64,000 nt of DNA from Halicephalobus mephisto (lineage: Eukaryota; Nematoda; Chromadorea; Rhabditida; Panagrolaimidae), in contig SWDT01000016.1 in the NCBI GenBank assembly GCA_009193035.1, positions 310,001 through 374,000 of the forward strand. Direction: 5' to 3'. Within the stretch, counting starts at the first letter, position 1. Each line of letters begins with the position of its first letter. The notes under the pieces are model-generated. The model saw nothing but the letters and a program-made list of their open reading frames with translations, searched no databases and had not been told where the DNA came from. The translations under genes were made by a program, and so were the position numbers. Of this stretch, positions 25,650 to 37,500 are shown one piece after another.

Positions 25650-26290
25650 GAGTTTGACGCAAAATAATCAGCCATATTATTGAGACAAACATTAAAAGTA
25701 CTGATTTATTTTTGCTAAAACTGCTTCTTGTCCAAAGTGATAGAAATTCGAGAAATAGATGCAATTAGATTAAAATACCATCTATCTTGAACTTTTCATC
25801 TACATTGATATTGAGTTTGTAAAGTTACTTCATCACTGTCATCAAAAAAGCGATTTTCTCTAAAGAAAGTAATTAAACTGATAGGAACGGCGATGATGTT
25901 ATTAATCCAGAGAGGGTGCTAACAATTTTGGCAAAAACTTGTTCAATTCTATTGCTTTCTGTCTTTTATATTGCACTTTGTAAGTGTCAAAGAGTCGAAA
26001 TAAACAAGAAATCAGGTTTTCGAACAAACTTCTTTTTATTTATCAATACCTCGTATGAAATTAAAGTTTAGATTTCCCATAATATTGTTTATATATTCTG
26101 AGGTTAGTGTGTACCGATATAAGTAAAATGCTCTTCTTCCGGAAGTGATCATCAATTTTTCCTGCATTTGAAAAGTTCTTAGGTGTGGTGGGAGGGTTGT
26201 CTTTTTCACAAAGGATTTTTCTGATAAGCTCTGATCATAAAAGTGATTATTTTCAGAATTTGTTTCACTCATTATTTTTTATTTCTTGCT
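25650..26290 (+). repeat. Duplicated, diverged 5' flank of family copy D
   Basis: The part near the start codon resembles copy A (GGGTTGTCTTTTT and CTATGATTTGCATCGG) rather than B or C. The promoter core is diverged, beginning at about 26098. Confidence 0.55.
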
Positions 26291-27822
26291 ATGATTTGCA
26301 TCGGAAAGTTTTCCTTTTTTCTTTTCTTCTTTTTCTGTGGATTGAGGGAGACTGTAGCTGCTGATTCCAGCAAGAACTCGTTAACGGACTGCTTCAAGAA
26401 CTTTACTACAGCTATCGGGCTCTCATTCCCGCCAAAGATTAATGCTTATATAAACACCATAAACAATCAAGTTGAGAATAATTTTGGCTTTCTTTGTGAC
26501 TATCAAGTAACTTTGACCAAGTGCATCGGATCTCCTTCTCAGCTTACTAATGCCAATATAATCAAAGTATTCAACATAACTGACACTGATGCCAAGCAAG
26601 TTATAGCCAAATATTACCAACTGAACTATGGTTGTGGACAACCTCAGTACCGTAAGTCTTGGGAGTAATTAATGAGTTTGGAAGGGGGATCTATAACTCA
26701 TCAATGCGATGGAAGATCACTTTTTTGGACTTTCAGCTAAGAGAATCATTATACTCATTAGAAATTAGGGAAAAAGCATTTAAATCATTAAAAAGTTTAC
26801 ACAACAGTTGTAATTTTTCATCTAAATTGGCTTTTATAGTTTTTTATAAGATCGTTTTGTGTGATGTTTGATGGAAGAATTTAATTAAACTTTTTTCTAA
26901 CTTGTAATTACAGTAATATTGTACTATTTCAGAATTGAACTACGCCTTCAAACATGTCAACAATGATTTTGGTGAATGCATCTTAGGGTAAATTTAATTT
27001 TGTAAAGGTTTTCTTTAAAATTTATTTCATATCCTTTGGTAGGTTTGATAACATTTGCCGAAACACAAATTACACATGCTTTGCCAACAATTACGGAAAT
27101 GCAAATGCTTACGTTTATTGTCAGTGGAATTCCATAGGTAACAAATATACCAGCTCCTGTAGTATTGCTCCCAATTGCGATGCATATAAGACTTCCTGGA
27201 ATATGTCAGCATGTTTCTCCAATTATTTTGCGGCCTTGCAAGTCCCACCTGTTGATGCCTTTAGCAATCCTGACTCACTTCTCGATTATTTCCACACTTA
27301 TGCCATTGTAAGTCAAAACAACATGAACACCATATGTCAAGCATACTCGGACTTCTATAAGTGCATCGGGGGAACAGATGATGCTTTTAACACTGAAAAT
27401 CTTTCGCCAGTAATAAACGACTACAGTACCACCATGAAGTCGTGGATTTATGCTTTCCAAAAACAAAACGTTGCCTGTAAACATTCACAGAGTGGTAAGT
27501 GTTTTGTCAAATAATGATAATGAACGAAATTCTTATTTTAGATATTCAACAGTACATAGAATGCAATTCTGTTAATATAGATTTTTCGAAATCACACAGT
27601 TGCAATTCTACAGTCAACGTTTACAACGCTCGTAACCGAGTGATTAATGATAAATGTGGGCAAGGTGCTGCTTTCTATTCGTGTGATCTGAACGTTCTCA
27701 ACATGAAATATAATACTTATTGTACAAGCAATTATCCAGATTGTAGTCCATACAACTCTGGATTTGTTACTGGAATCGGAATGCTTTTGCTTCTACCTGT
27801 TCTCCTGGTTTTCTTCAATTAA
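26291..27822 (+). CDS. Family copy D: cysteine-rich, GPI-anchored-type secreted protein
   Basis: Exons 26291-26651, 26933-26987, 27043-27494 and 27542-27822 give 382 residues, with the same intron positions and phases as the other copies. The signal peptide is MICIGKFSFFLFFFFCG and the tail is GMLLLLPVLLVFFN. This is the most diverged member: the first module has CIGSPSQLT and YQLNYGCG and the next part AYVYCQW; the second half has CIGGTDDAF, NLSPVI and CGQGAAFYSCDL. Spacing of cysteines and the four-exon structure are kept, which argues for selection on the fold. Likely a cell-surface or secreted protein; the partner is unknown. Poly(A) signals are at 27874-27879 and nearby. Confidence 0.85.
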
Positions 27823-30489
27823 AATACTTGATGTTAACCATAGAGTAAACTGTTGTTTTTTCATTTATCTTAAAATAAATTTAAAGAGAAATAAACATTT
27901 TGTCGAAATTTTTTACTTTTTCTCAAAGACAATTTGGATAATCATTCGAAACCTTAACTTCCGTGTCAAAAATATTTCTTAGTTTGTGATTTATCTCTAG
28001 CGTATTTACAGTACTTCATTTACATAAGAAGGCATTTTTAATTCACAAAAACTCAATGTTTTTTGACTTCTAACTCCAGCGATTTTTTCTGGCGTGATAA
28101 TTTTCAATTTGATTTCTCATTTCTCTCCATATAACTTCATTAGAAAACTTTAAAAATCATGTTAGAAGCAATAAAACTATTATTGTTATCAGAACAAAAA
28201 ACAATCAACATGATCTGCTTCTTTAAAAAATTTGAAATTTATCATATCTATTACTCAATGGTTATAAAACCTTTGTTGATTTTCCAATAATAAATATGCA
28301 TTTGCATTCTTCTCATCTATACTAAAGAGATTAATTCACCGACAGAACTTAAATGATCTCTCTTAACTGAAGAGTTTCAACCATTATGTATATAGTACTT
28401 ACAATGAAAAACATTTTCAACTATGTTTTTGTTATTATTAGCAATTTGTAGATTTCCTACTTTATACGCTATAAGAAAATAATAAATTTTGTGCAAAAAC
28501 TTAAATATAGATCTATAACTTGTACTGTACACTTCTAAGAAGTGGCAAGAGATGGGTCAAAGAAGCAGAATAATTATAATTAATTTGTACTTGTAAGCTT
28601 TTTTGATTTTTGTGCGAAATAGGAATTAAAGCAAAAGTAAAAAGGAGTGTCAAATACCATTGTTCAGTTATCAGTAAGGATTGGCGGGTAATTAGACGAA
28701 AGCCGTTGAATTTTCATGCGTTAGGAATTTTAAGATAAGAAGGACGGAAAAAAACAACGTTACAAATAACATAGGGAAATAATCAGAGAAAAAGTTACTT
28801 TTTGCGTATGATTATTTTTCAGCTTAAATGAGTTCCTCTGATTCCACAGTAGGTGTAGAACAGATAATTTCTTTTATATCTTCGTCAATCCAGAAATTGA
28901 TTGAAATTTTCTAGAAAAAAATAAGATCAATAATTTGATTATAATTATCAGCAAAAGTTTGTGAAATTCTCCTTTTTATTATTTTCATCTACAACACACT
29001 TTTTTTATTATTAAGGGAGAAATTCCTTGGATTTTAATATTCCAGAAAAAAATAAACTTATAAGTCAAAAGTATCATAGTAATAGCAAATCCGATGGCTT
29101 ATTTTTATCACATTTTACGTTTGTTATAGACCTTTGATGAAAAAAGATGCTCTTTGTTCACATTTGAAACTGAGTGATTAAATCCATTACTGTTAAAAAC
29201 TGTTACAAAAATAAAAAAAAATTTTTTTGTTATTGCAGAAGTGTAAGTGTCTTTGGCAATTAAAAGATCTTTTGCTGACTAGGAATTCCTGTATTTTCGA
29301 TCAAAGTATTTGCTGTGATTTAGTGTACGACGAATAGGGAGAGATATACTTGAATCTTAATAGAACAAGTCACAATCTTTCGTAGAATTATTTTATTAAA
29401 CGACAACACAACGGTACAAATCTCGTAGGATTACGATGGTTGTGCTAAGACCATCTAATCAGGGGAGTGCCACCTCCATGGCGTCTCCTTAAATCCCAAC
29501 AGTATCAACAAGTCATTTTATCTTAATATTCGAATAGTCGGTTTATCAGTTTAATCATCTGTATTCAAAAAAATCCTGAGTTTCATATGTGAAGCAACTT
29601 TTATCATCAACTAGAGAAATTATGGTCAAATTCTCTTTGGTTTTATTGCCTCAATACCAGATCGGATGATCAATAATGAAACACGTTAAATTGCTAAGAA
29701 AGCGATGTTTGAATTCAACTGCAAATTTTAAATAATTATAATGTGGTTATGAAACATAATTTTGGCGAAATAAAAAACATAAATATATGTATACTAACGA
29801 GAAATTAACTTATCAATTCTGATCACGCAGGGGTCTGAATTTCGTCAAAGCTTTCTTACTGTGGAAGATTGTTTTATGTAAGAAGTTTTCTAAATATCTG
29901 AAAAAGATAAAATCAATAAATGGAAGATCAGGCGAGTATGGTGGATGAGATAGTTTCCTAATCTGGTTCATATTTCGCACTGTGATTTATGAAATGTATA
30001 AATTTTACAATGAAGAAGAGTAGATCCTTTTATATCCCTCAATACCATGAAATTTGTGCAACTTCTGGTGTATTTTTTCTCGTTCTTTGTAGTAATGTTC
30101 TGTCTTGTTTATAAAAACGAAATCAATTCTTGTAATCGTCGTCTGATGTTTATGATCTCTTTGTTTTTAAGTACGAATAAAGATAATATGGTTAATCCCT
30201 GGAAAGAAGGATCTATAAAGTTATTTTTAGAAAATAAAGTAGACTAGACGATGTTGATGATATTGCCTTCCATTTCTGTCACTTCTGCAATGAGTTCGAA
30301 AATCAAACCAAACAGTAGCTACAATCCTGGATGATAGATCTTCGAACGGAACACTTGCCAGTCTCGGTCTTTTCGGTCTGAAGCTGTCATAGTCCTACTT
30401 TTTTGTAAACGAATTTGGGATGAAAATTAAATTTTTCACCTGTGCTTTTCAACCTAAACTTTTCCACTTCTGCAATTGTTTAACTAAAA
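27823..30489. other. Gene-poor stretch between copy D and the GPCR
   Basis: Starts with a decayed version of the family 3' flank (to about 28200). The rest is AT-rich with only short frames. A more complex patch at about 29280-29520 (CGTAGGATTACGATGGTTGT, then GGGGAGTGCCACCTCC) may be a transposon or LTR remnant, but I could not identify it. Confidence 0.5.
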
Positions 30490-31732
30490 ATGTTACCTGG
30501 TTGGTGCTTTATTCTGATGCTTGTCTACGGTATTCCTTCAGTACTCCTCTATCTGATACTCATAATACAGTTCCAGTTATCCTCAATGAAGGAACTTTTC
30601 CAAGGAGCGTTTTTCAAGATCAGCACAGCTCTCGGTGTGGTAGATATTTTGACTTTCGTTGTTTCTTATCCGAACTTGAAGATGCCTTTGTGCACCTTGT
30701 TTGCGGACTTTTACTTGCATGCAATACCGGGATTTTGGGTGAATATTTGTAATTTCCTCGCTTATTACTTGAACTACACAAGGGGATATTTATTAGTAGC
30801 CAATGCAGCAAACAGATTGACAGCATTGATGTTTCCACATAAGTATGATTATGTAAGTTTTGTTGATTGCTGTTCAAAAGTAAATCCAGATTAGATAAGA
30901 TAAATGAAAGTGAATTTTGCTCTAGGAGAACTTTTTACAATAAGATGTTTAAAAAGGAATCAATTCAGAAGTTTCCAAAAAGATAGAAATTCCATTTTAT
31001 TTCTGAACTACTTTTTTTAAGTCATTGGATTTCATAACAATTTTCTATTACAGTAACACTAATATTAATATCAATTACATTTTAATATTTTCTTTTCAGT
31101 ATTGGTCCAAGTTTCTCATCCCCGTCCTTGTCATCTGCTTCCTCCTTGGACTTCCCGGCTCCTATCACGTCCTTCTAGCTACTCCCCACATTTACCCCTT
31201 CAGTCTCAGCTCTAACGACAGCTTCATCTTGACCTCCACCTTCACCCTTTACAAAGTCAGCAGTTCTTTCAATGGCGCTATCCAAGCTTTCGTCACAGCT
31301 ATGGTTTCATTGGTACTCAACACAGTTTCTCTATATTTATTAAGAAAAACGATAATTGCAAAAACGAAGAAATTACCCCGGACTCAGATTAAGCTGTTTT
31401 TTATTACTTTGTCAGATTTCTTTATTGAAATGATTTGGACTATTCATCAAATTTGGGCTTATACATTCGTCGTCAGAAAAGATATGTATAATCCGATTTT
31501 TGATATTTTGTACTTGATAGCACCTTGGCTATCTGATTTCCTTTCCTTGACGAGGCCGTATATAATCCTCGCACTATGCAGACAAGCAAGAACAATCTTC
31601 ATCAATGCCGCAGAAGCAGAAAAGATGATTAACATGCAAAGTTCGGCAATCCGAAATTCTGCCATACCTTCAGTTAGTAAAGTCACTCCGGAAGTCAACA
31701 ACTTCTTTAAATTCAATTCCAAAGGAAAATAA
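30490..31732 (+). CDS. Nematode serpentine chemoreceptor-like GPCR (Srg/Srv type)
   Basis: Exons 30490-30852 and 31100-31732 join in phase 0 to 331 residues. Seven hydrophobic segments can be followed. TM1 is FILMLVYGIPSVLLYLILII, TM3 ends in a short RLTALMFP loop in the place of the DRY region, TM4 follows YWSKFLIPVLV, TM5 is near FVTAMVSLVLNTVSLYLL, and the tail is short and polar. The IPS motif of TM1, the NRLTA..FP motif and the size fit the Srg superfamily of nematode chemoreceptors, with Srv closest from memory. Its usual role would be chemosensation in ciliated neurons; no ligand can be inferred. A candidate poly(A) signal is at 31791-31796. Confidence 0.8.
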
Positions 31733-34598
31733 GCGTGTACTATTTTCAGAAGATATACAATTAGGTTATTTTTGTGTTATTTGATTGTTGAATAAAGTAC
31801 TGAAGACATATGGTCGTAACCTGGAATTTTCTAAAATAAAATAGAAATCATACGTTAAAGGTCTTTTTTGCTGCGAGGTTTTTTGAGTTCGTTACATTTT
31901 TAAAAGCTGAGAAATCATTGCACTTTTTAACGTTTTTGGATTTTAATGATGGAAATTGTCTCCAGAATCCCTACATGTACACCTATTCTGATGCTTTAAT
32001 TCTTGTTTCTGGAAAAATCTTATAACTAAGAACCTGATTTTTCTGACTTTTCCTCCCACGAACCTCATATTGCTGTTATTAATGTAAATCCAACTGCCTG
32101 AATACTTCCTCTATGAAAATTGAGCACTACTGTAGATAAATTAATTCAAAGTTGTTTCACTTTCAAAAATTAGCCTTTTACCACGATTTTTATATCGTAA
32201 TAATTTTTTATTAAATAAACCAATGTTTTTGAAATTGAAAATAAACATCCGCTAAAAATACTGACGAAAATAACAAATTTAATAAAAAATTTATATTTTT
32301 AACATTACATTACTACCATCAACTTGAAATTTGAAATTTACTTAGGTCTATTTTATGACATTTCAAGTCTAGTTCCGAAATTAGAAAGGAAATAAATGTA
32401 TAATTCAATTATAAAAACATTAAAAGTTTTTTGGAAATAAATAATTTAGAAATTTAATTTTTTATCAAACATATGGAGAAAAATAATAATTATCTGATTT
32501 GTCTATAAAGTATTCTAAAAACCCAATTTTTGGAACTGTAAAAACTCGAAAAATATTAAATAGAATTTTATACTTTTTGTTTCCTAAGTTTATGGTTTAT
32601 TATTTACAACAAAAATTTCGGAAATTTGTTGTTGAAATTTATTTTTTATAATTCTCAAAGTTTTTAGAATTTTTTGAAATCTCATGTTGAGTGAAAATTA
32701 AAACATTGCTCATTCCTTATTTTAAAGAACATACTTTATTTTCACCTGTTTTGTCTATCATTGAAAAATTACATTATTTTTCCTATTTTAGAACTGAAAG
32801 CAAAAGTAAATTTTATAAAAATCATAATTTTCGAAAAATTAGAAAATTAGTTTAATACGTGAAAATTTTGAATTATAAAATTTGAAGTTTTGTATTTTCA
32901 TGTAAAAAATAAATCGTAGTTGTTGGACGGATCGTTGGATGAATAATTCTTGGTTTTAGTTAACTTTGCAAAATACCATGATATCTCTATCGTTATTATT
33001 ATTTGGTTTTTAAAAAATTAATTCCGAAATTGAAAAATAAATTTCAAACAATTTTAATGTAATTTAAAAAATGCAATTTTTGATCAAATTAAAACTGGCT
33101 AAATCAACACATTTGTACCAACATAAAAATTAATTTTCCGATTCCGTTACTGTAGAAATTTGAATTTCTAAATTCGATGAACTTTGTTCAAGATATTTTT
33201 GCACTTTTCTGTTTGCGGAGGATTTTCTCATATTAGAAGCTGTCGAGATACTTAAAAAAGTAACAGCCAACTGACGAAAGGTCAAAGGAGTACACTAGAT
33301 GAGACGAAGCTTCGTAGTTCGGTTCATTCATGTCGTCTCGTGAGCTACGGACGTGTGTTGTTGTGAAAACGAATAGTCCATCTCTTTTCCATCATTGTCG
33401 ACTGGATTTGTTCAATGTCTAGTCCAAATTCCTTGCAGTGCTGCTCTGACGTAGTTTTTTCGCTAAGGTTTATAAAACCGCAGTTGATGGCTCGTGGTAG
33501 ACCACTGGACTGTCATCGGTACTTTTTTCGTGTCTTTACTTCATGCAAAATCCTTCGGAGATTCGTCATGGTTGAGTCATCATGTATACTTTCTAAATTT
33601 GTCTTACAAAATCCACTTTCCGTCACATGTGACGATGTTTTTCAAAAAGAAAGTTTTTGTTACAAATACCGTCGCAGATCGAATTTCAGAGCTACGGACC
33701 CGGTTATGGTCCGACAATTTATAAAAGTCCATTTATCCAGCTTTTCCGCATTCAAGTACTCAAGGATACTCTGACAGTTTAATCCTAGTTCTTCCGGAAG
33801 GATTTCCACTGTCATACAAGTATCAATTTCCTCACAAACTCCAGACCGTTGTAAACAGAAAACACTTGTTTCATTTTCGGGGGTTGGATTTCTATTGCGG
33901 ACTTCCTTAAATCAGGATTGAATTTTGGGTTTGTCAACTGATCCCTGTTTCGTCGAATTCCCCTACAGTATTCATTGTTTCATTCTAGTTGACATTTCTA
34001 AAAAACTCATCCGAAAATCACTTTTTGCATCTTGAATTTCATCTTTGTAAAAAACTGTAATTTAAGAAACAGAGATAAAGTGTGACTTACGTACCATAAT
34101 GCTACATAAAATGTTAATGGTCTTGAGTACAGTATTTTTCGTGCAAAAAAGGATAATCAACCACTACCGTAATCCAGGATTATTTCTGTCGTCGATGTCT
34201 AAAACGGGAGATTTTTCATTCACATCTGAAATCGGAGCAATTAAAATTAATCAAAAACGTTTAAAAAATAAAAATAAAGTTTTTACAAAAATGTGAAATA
34301 TTGTAACTAATCAGACAACTACTGTATTTTTTACAACTTTTTTTACACAAATATTTTTCACAAATTACATAAATCCGTGGCAAATAAAAATAGCAATACG
34401 GTAATGAACGAAATATAAATAAAAATAAGTTTCAAAAATCCTCAAATAACGAAAAACACTTTCCTCGAAAATTAAAAAATCTATTTCGATTAACTCTCAA
34501 TTTATCACTTTTTAATTTTATCAACAAATTTAAATAAATTTCGCAGAAATGAACTCTGACAATAAAAAATATAAATATATTAAACTTTAAAATATAAA
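31733..34598. other. Long intergenic stretch
   Basis: Very AT-rich to about 33230, with no convincing gene. From about 33230 to 34000 the composition is more balanced and contains open frames of up to 119 codons (33415-33774) on the plus strand; none resembles a known protein and no splice pattern stood out. The end holds the 3' region of the minus-strand gene at 34599. Confidence 0.5.
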
Positions 34599-37500
34599 TT
34601 AAGAGGCAACAGATGTAGATTTCTTCTTCTTTTGGGATTTGCGTTTCTTCTCGTCACCGCACACGTACTCGACAAGTTGGGGGATTTGCTTGTTAGCATG
34701 GTAATTGTCAATGTGCTGTTGGGATCCGATGAAGGTGCCGCAGATGAAGAGATAAGGCATTCCTTTGTGGGCAGTCAATTGTTGAAGATGACGTTCTACT
34801 GTTTTCGGTTTGTCAATCTTGTCGACGTAGAAAGCGACAAGTGGAAGTCCATATGTCTCTCGAAGAAGTGTTTCGGTTTTCTTCGTTTCTGGATTCCTAG
34901 AATCCACATAGAGAACAGCAGGAAGTTTGCGAATTTGCTGAGTCAGGGCTTGGATGGATGTCGTAGATACTGGACGAGATGGTGAAGGCCGAGTGACTTC
35001 TCTGTTAATGTACTCTGAAGTAGTCGGTGGGAGTGTTGGTCTAGTCGGAAGGGCAGTTGGTGGAGCGGCAGTTTGAGTAGGGTGGATGTAGACTTGGGGT
35101 TGGGGTCTTGGTTCAGGGATGATTATATGGGGAGCAGGTGCGGGTTGATGTATAGGTTGAGGTTGTGGTTGGGGTTGTGGTTGAGGTTGGGGTTGATATA
35201 TAGGCTGGGGTTGAGGTTGGGGTTGGGGTTGAGGCTGGGGTTGTTCAACTACAGTGTTACTTCCACTATAATCAGGATAATAAGGCTGAGGAGCAGCTGT
35301 GGGTTGCTGAGGAACTTGATAAACCGGATCCTGAGGCTGGACAGCAGTTATCGGTTTAGAGGGTTGCTGAACTTGAAGATGGTAGTTGGTGTTGTATCCG
35401 GTCTGCCATGGATTAAAGTTGCTTTGTCCCGAGCCCGCTTGGACGTTGTAAGTCCCCTGGATCTGAGGGCTGATCGTTCCTTGGATATGAGACTGAGTTT
35501 GTGGCTGAACTCCCGCGATATAAGGATTCTGCGGCTGTTCTGCTGGCATCTGCGGCTGTGGAGCATTCACAGGTGGAGGAGGGAGCTTAATACCGTACTG
35601 CTTCTGGATCATCTCCAAGTACTGAGCGTACTGTTGAAGCTGATTGATGTCGATAGTAGGCTGAGGAGTTGTTTCGGGTTCAGGAGGGGGGGTCTGATAT
35701 CCTGGATGAGGGTAACTTCCATAATTGACCTGTTGCTGTTGTTCTGGAGCAACATACGGCTGCTGATGGAACGAATCAATTTGAGACTGTAGTTGAGACT
35801 GGGGTTGAGTCTGGGGCTGAGGTTGGGGTTGGGGTTGATAGGTCTGAGGAGCCGGATTGACTACTTGTTGCTGGAAATTGTTTGATGTCTGCGGTTGTGA
35901 ATCCACAGTCCCAAAAGGATAAAAGTTTTGGGCAGTCTGTTGTGGAGATCCATAGTTAGTATTACCAACTTGCGGACCAAAATTCTGGGGTTGCTGACTT
36001 TGTCCATAGTTATTTTGACCAAAAGTCGGAGTCTGCACAGAAGGATTACTGTATCCAGTCCCAGAATTACTGTATCCTCCATAATTATTCTGTTGTTGAT
36101 GTCCTTGTTGCTGAAACAAGTTAGCATTCGTCTGAGTCCATGTATTTGCATCGAATCCATTAACGACTCCAGCAGATTGTTGTTGAGGAATCTGAGGTTG
36201 GATTTGGAAAGGATTCACAGCCGGATTTTGTCCATATTGTTGATTATTGAAAGATCCATAGTTGTCTCCATTTTCAATTCCTAAAATTTCTTTTATTTAA
36301 TTTATTTTTCAAAGCCAATTGTCATAAGATCCACTACCAGATTTCCCACTAAACAGAGCCAAAAGGATTTTTCTTTATTTTCGTGAAAATCGTTATTGTT
36401 TGGATTTTGACAAAATTTGACAGAAAAGCCAAATGCGGAAGCAACTGTCAATAGTTATTCCCCAAGGTACTCAGTGATGAAATACAATCAAGAATCCAAA
36501 ACAAAGTTCATTATTATAAAAAGTATGAAGGTAAATAAAATTCAAGAACCTCAAGATACGTATAAATTTAAATGAAAACAATAGGGTTTCATATATGACT
36601 TTTAACTCTAAGAAATATCCATATATGAAAACTTTTTTCAAAGTCCAGATCTCAGATGGAAATAATGAGTCTGCATATATGAAGTTTAATTTATAAAAAT
36701 GTTCATATATGAAGTTTAATTTATAAAAATGTTCATATATGAACTATTATTTCTAAAAATATTCATATATGAACTATTATTTCTAAAAATGTTCATATAT
36801 GAACTATAATTTTAAGAGAAATTATATGAAGACTTTTTTTAAGTCTTGGTTTATGAATAATCTCCAAAGTGCATTTACTTTTGCTTTATTTTTATGAATA
36901 AGCCCATGTTCGCCCTTTTAATCCTGTCCGATAAACTAAAGATGTTTTTTCACCTCTGAATCACCAGATTATCGGTTGGAACAAAGACTTTAGAATTTAG
37001 CATTTATTGGATTGCTCCCGTAAGAAGCAAATAGGATAAGCAGCTTGTCCAAGTTTCGTTATTGTTTTTCAATGTTTGATTTGAATTTTGAATTTAATTC
37101 AAAAAGTGAATAAAACAAACTTGTTCTTGACAGATGAAGAAATTTTCCTTGTTCCCAGTCTTGTTGCTGATTGACCTCCAGAAGGTGTCAATCGCACTCG
37201 AAAATGTAAATAAACTTTCCAGTTAAAAGTTCGCTTGGATATTGATCCGAAAAAATGGATTTGTGATCCGGAGAAAACTTCGAAAATAAAGTACTTGCTG
37301 CGGATTCCATTGGTAATCCACAGAATTTTCGTAATTTCAAAAACAACCAAGGTATCTAAAAAATTCTGTTTTCTATTTTTATCCATTTTGTAGTAAAAAA
37401 ATTGGATTACAGTAATTTCCATCATCTACAGTAACCGAACAAGATTATAGAAAAATTTCAATTTTCTAAGAAATATTTAAAATCCCACAATTTTTGGTCT

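Noticed and set aside
35073..35792. 239-codon plus-strand frame rich in Leu/Arg/Gly
   Set aside because: It is the complement of the PQ-repeat coding sequence of the minus-strand gene; its repetitiveness is inherited from that.
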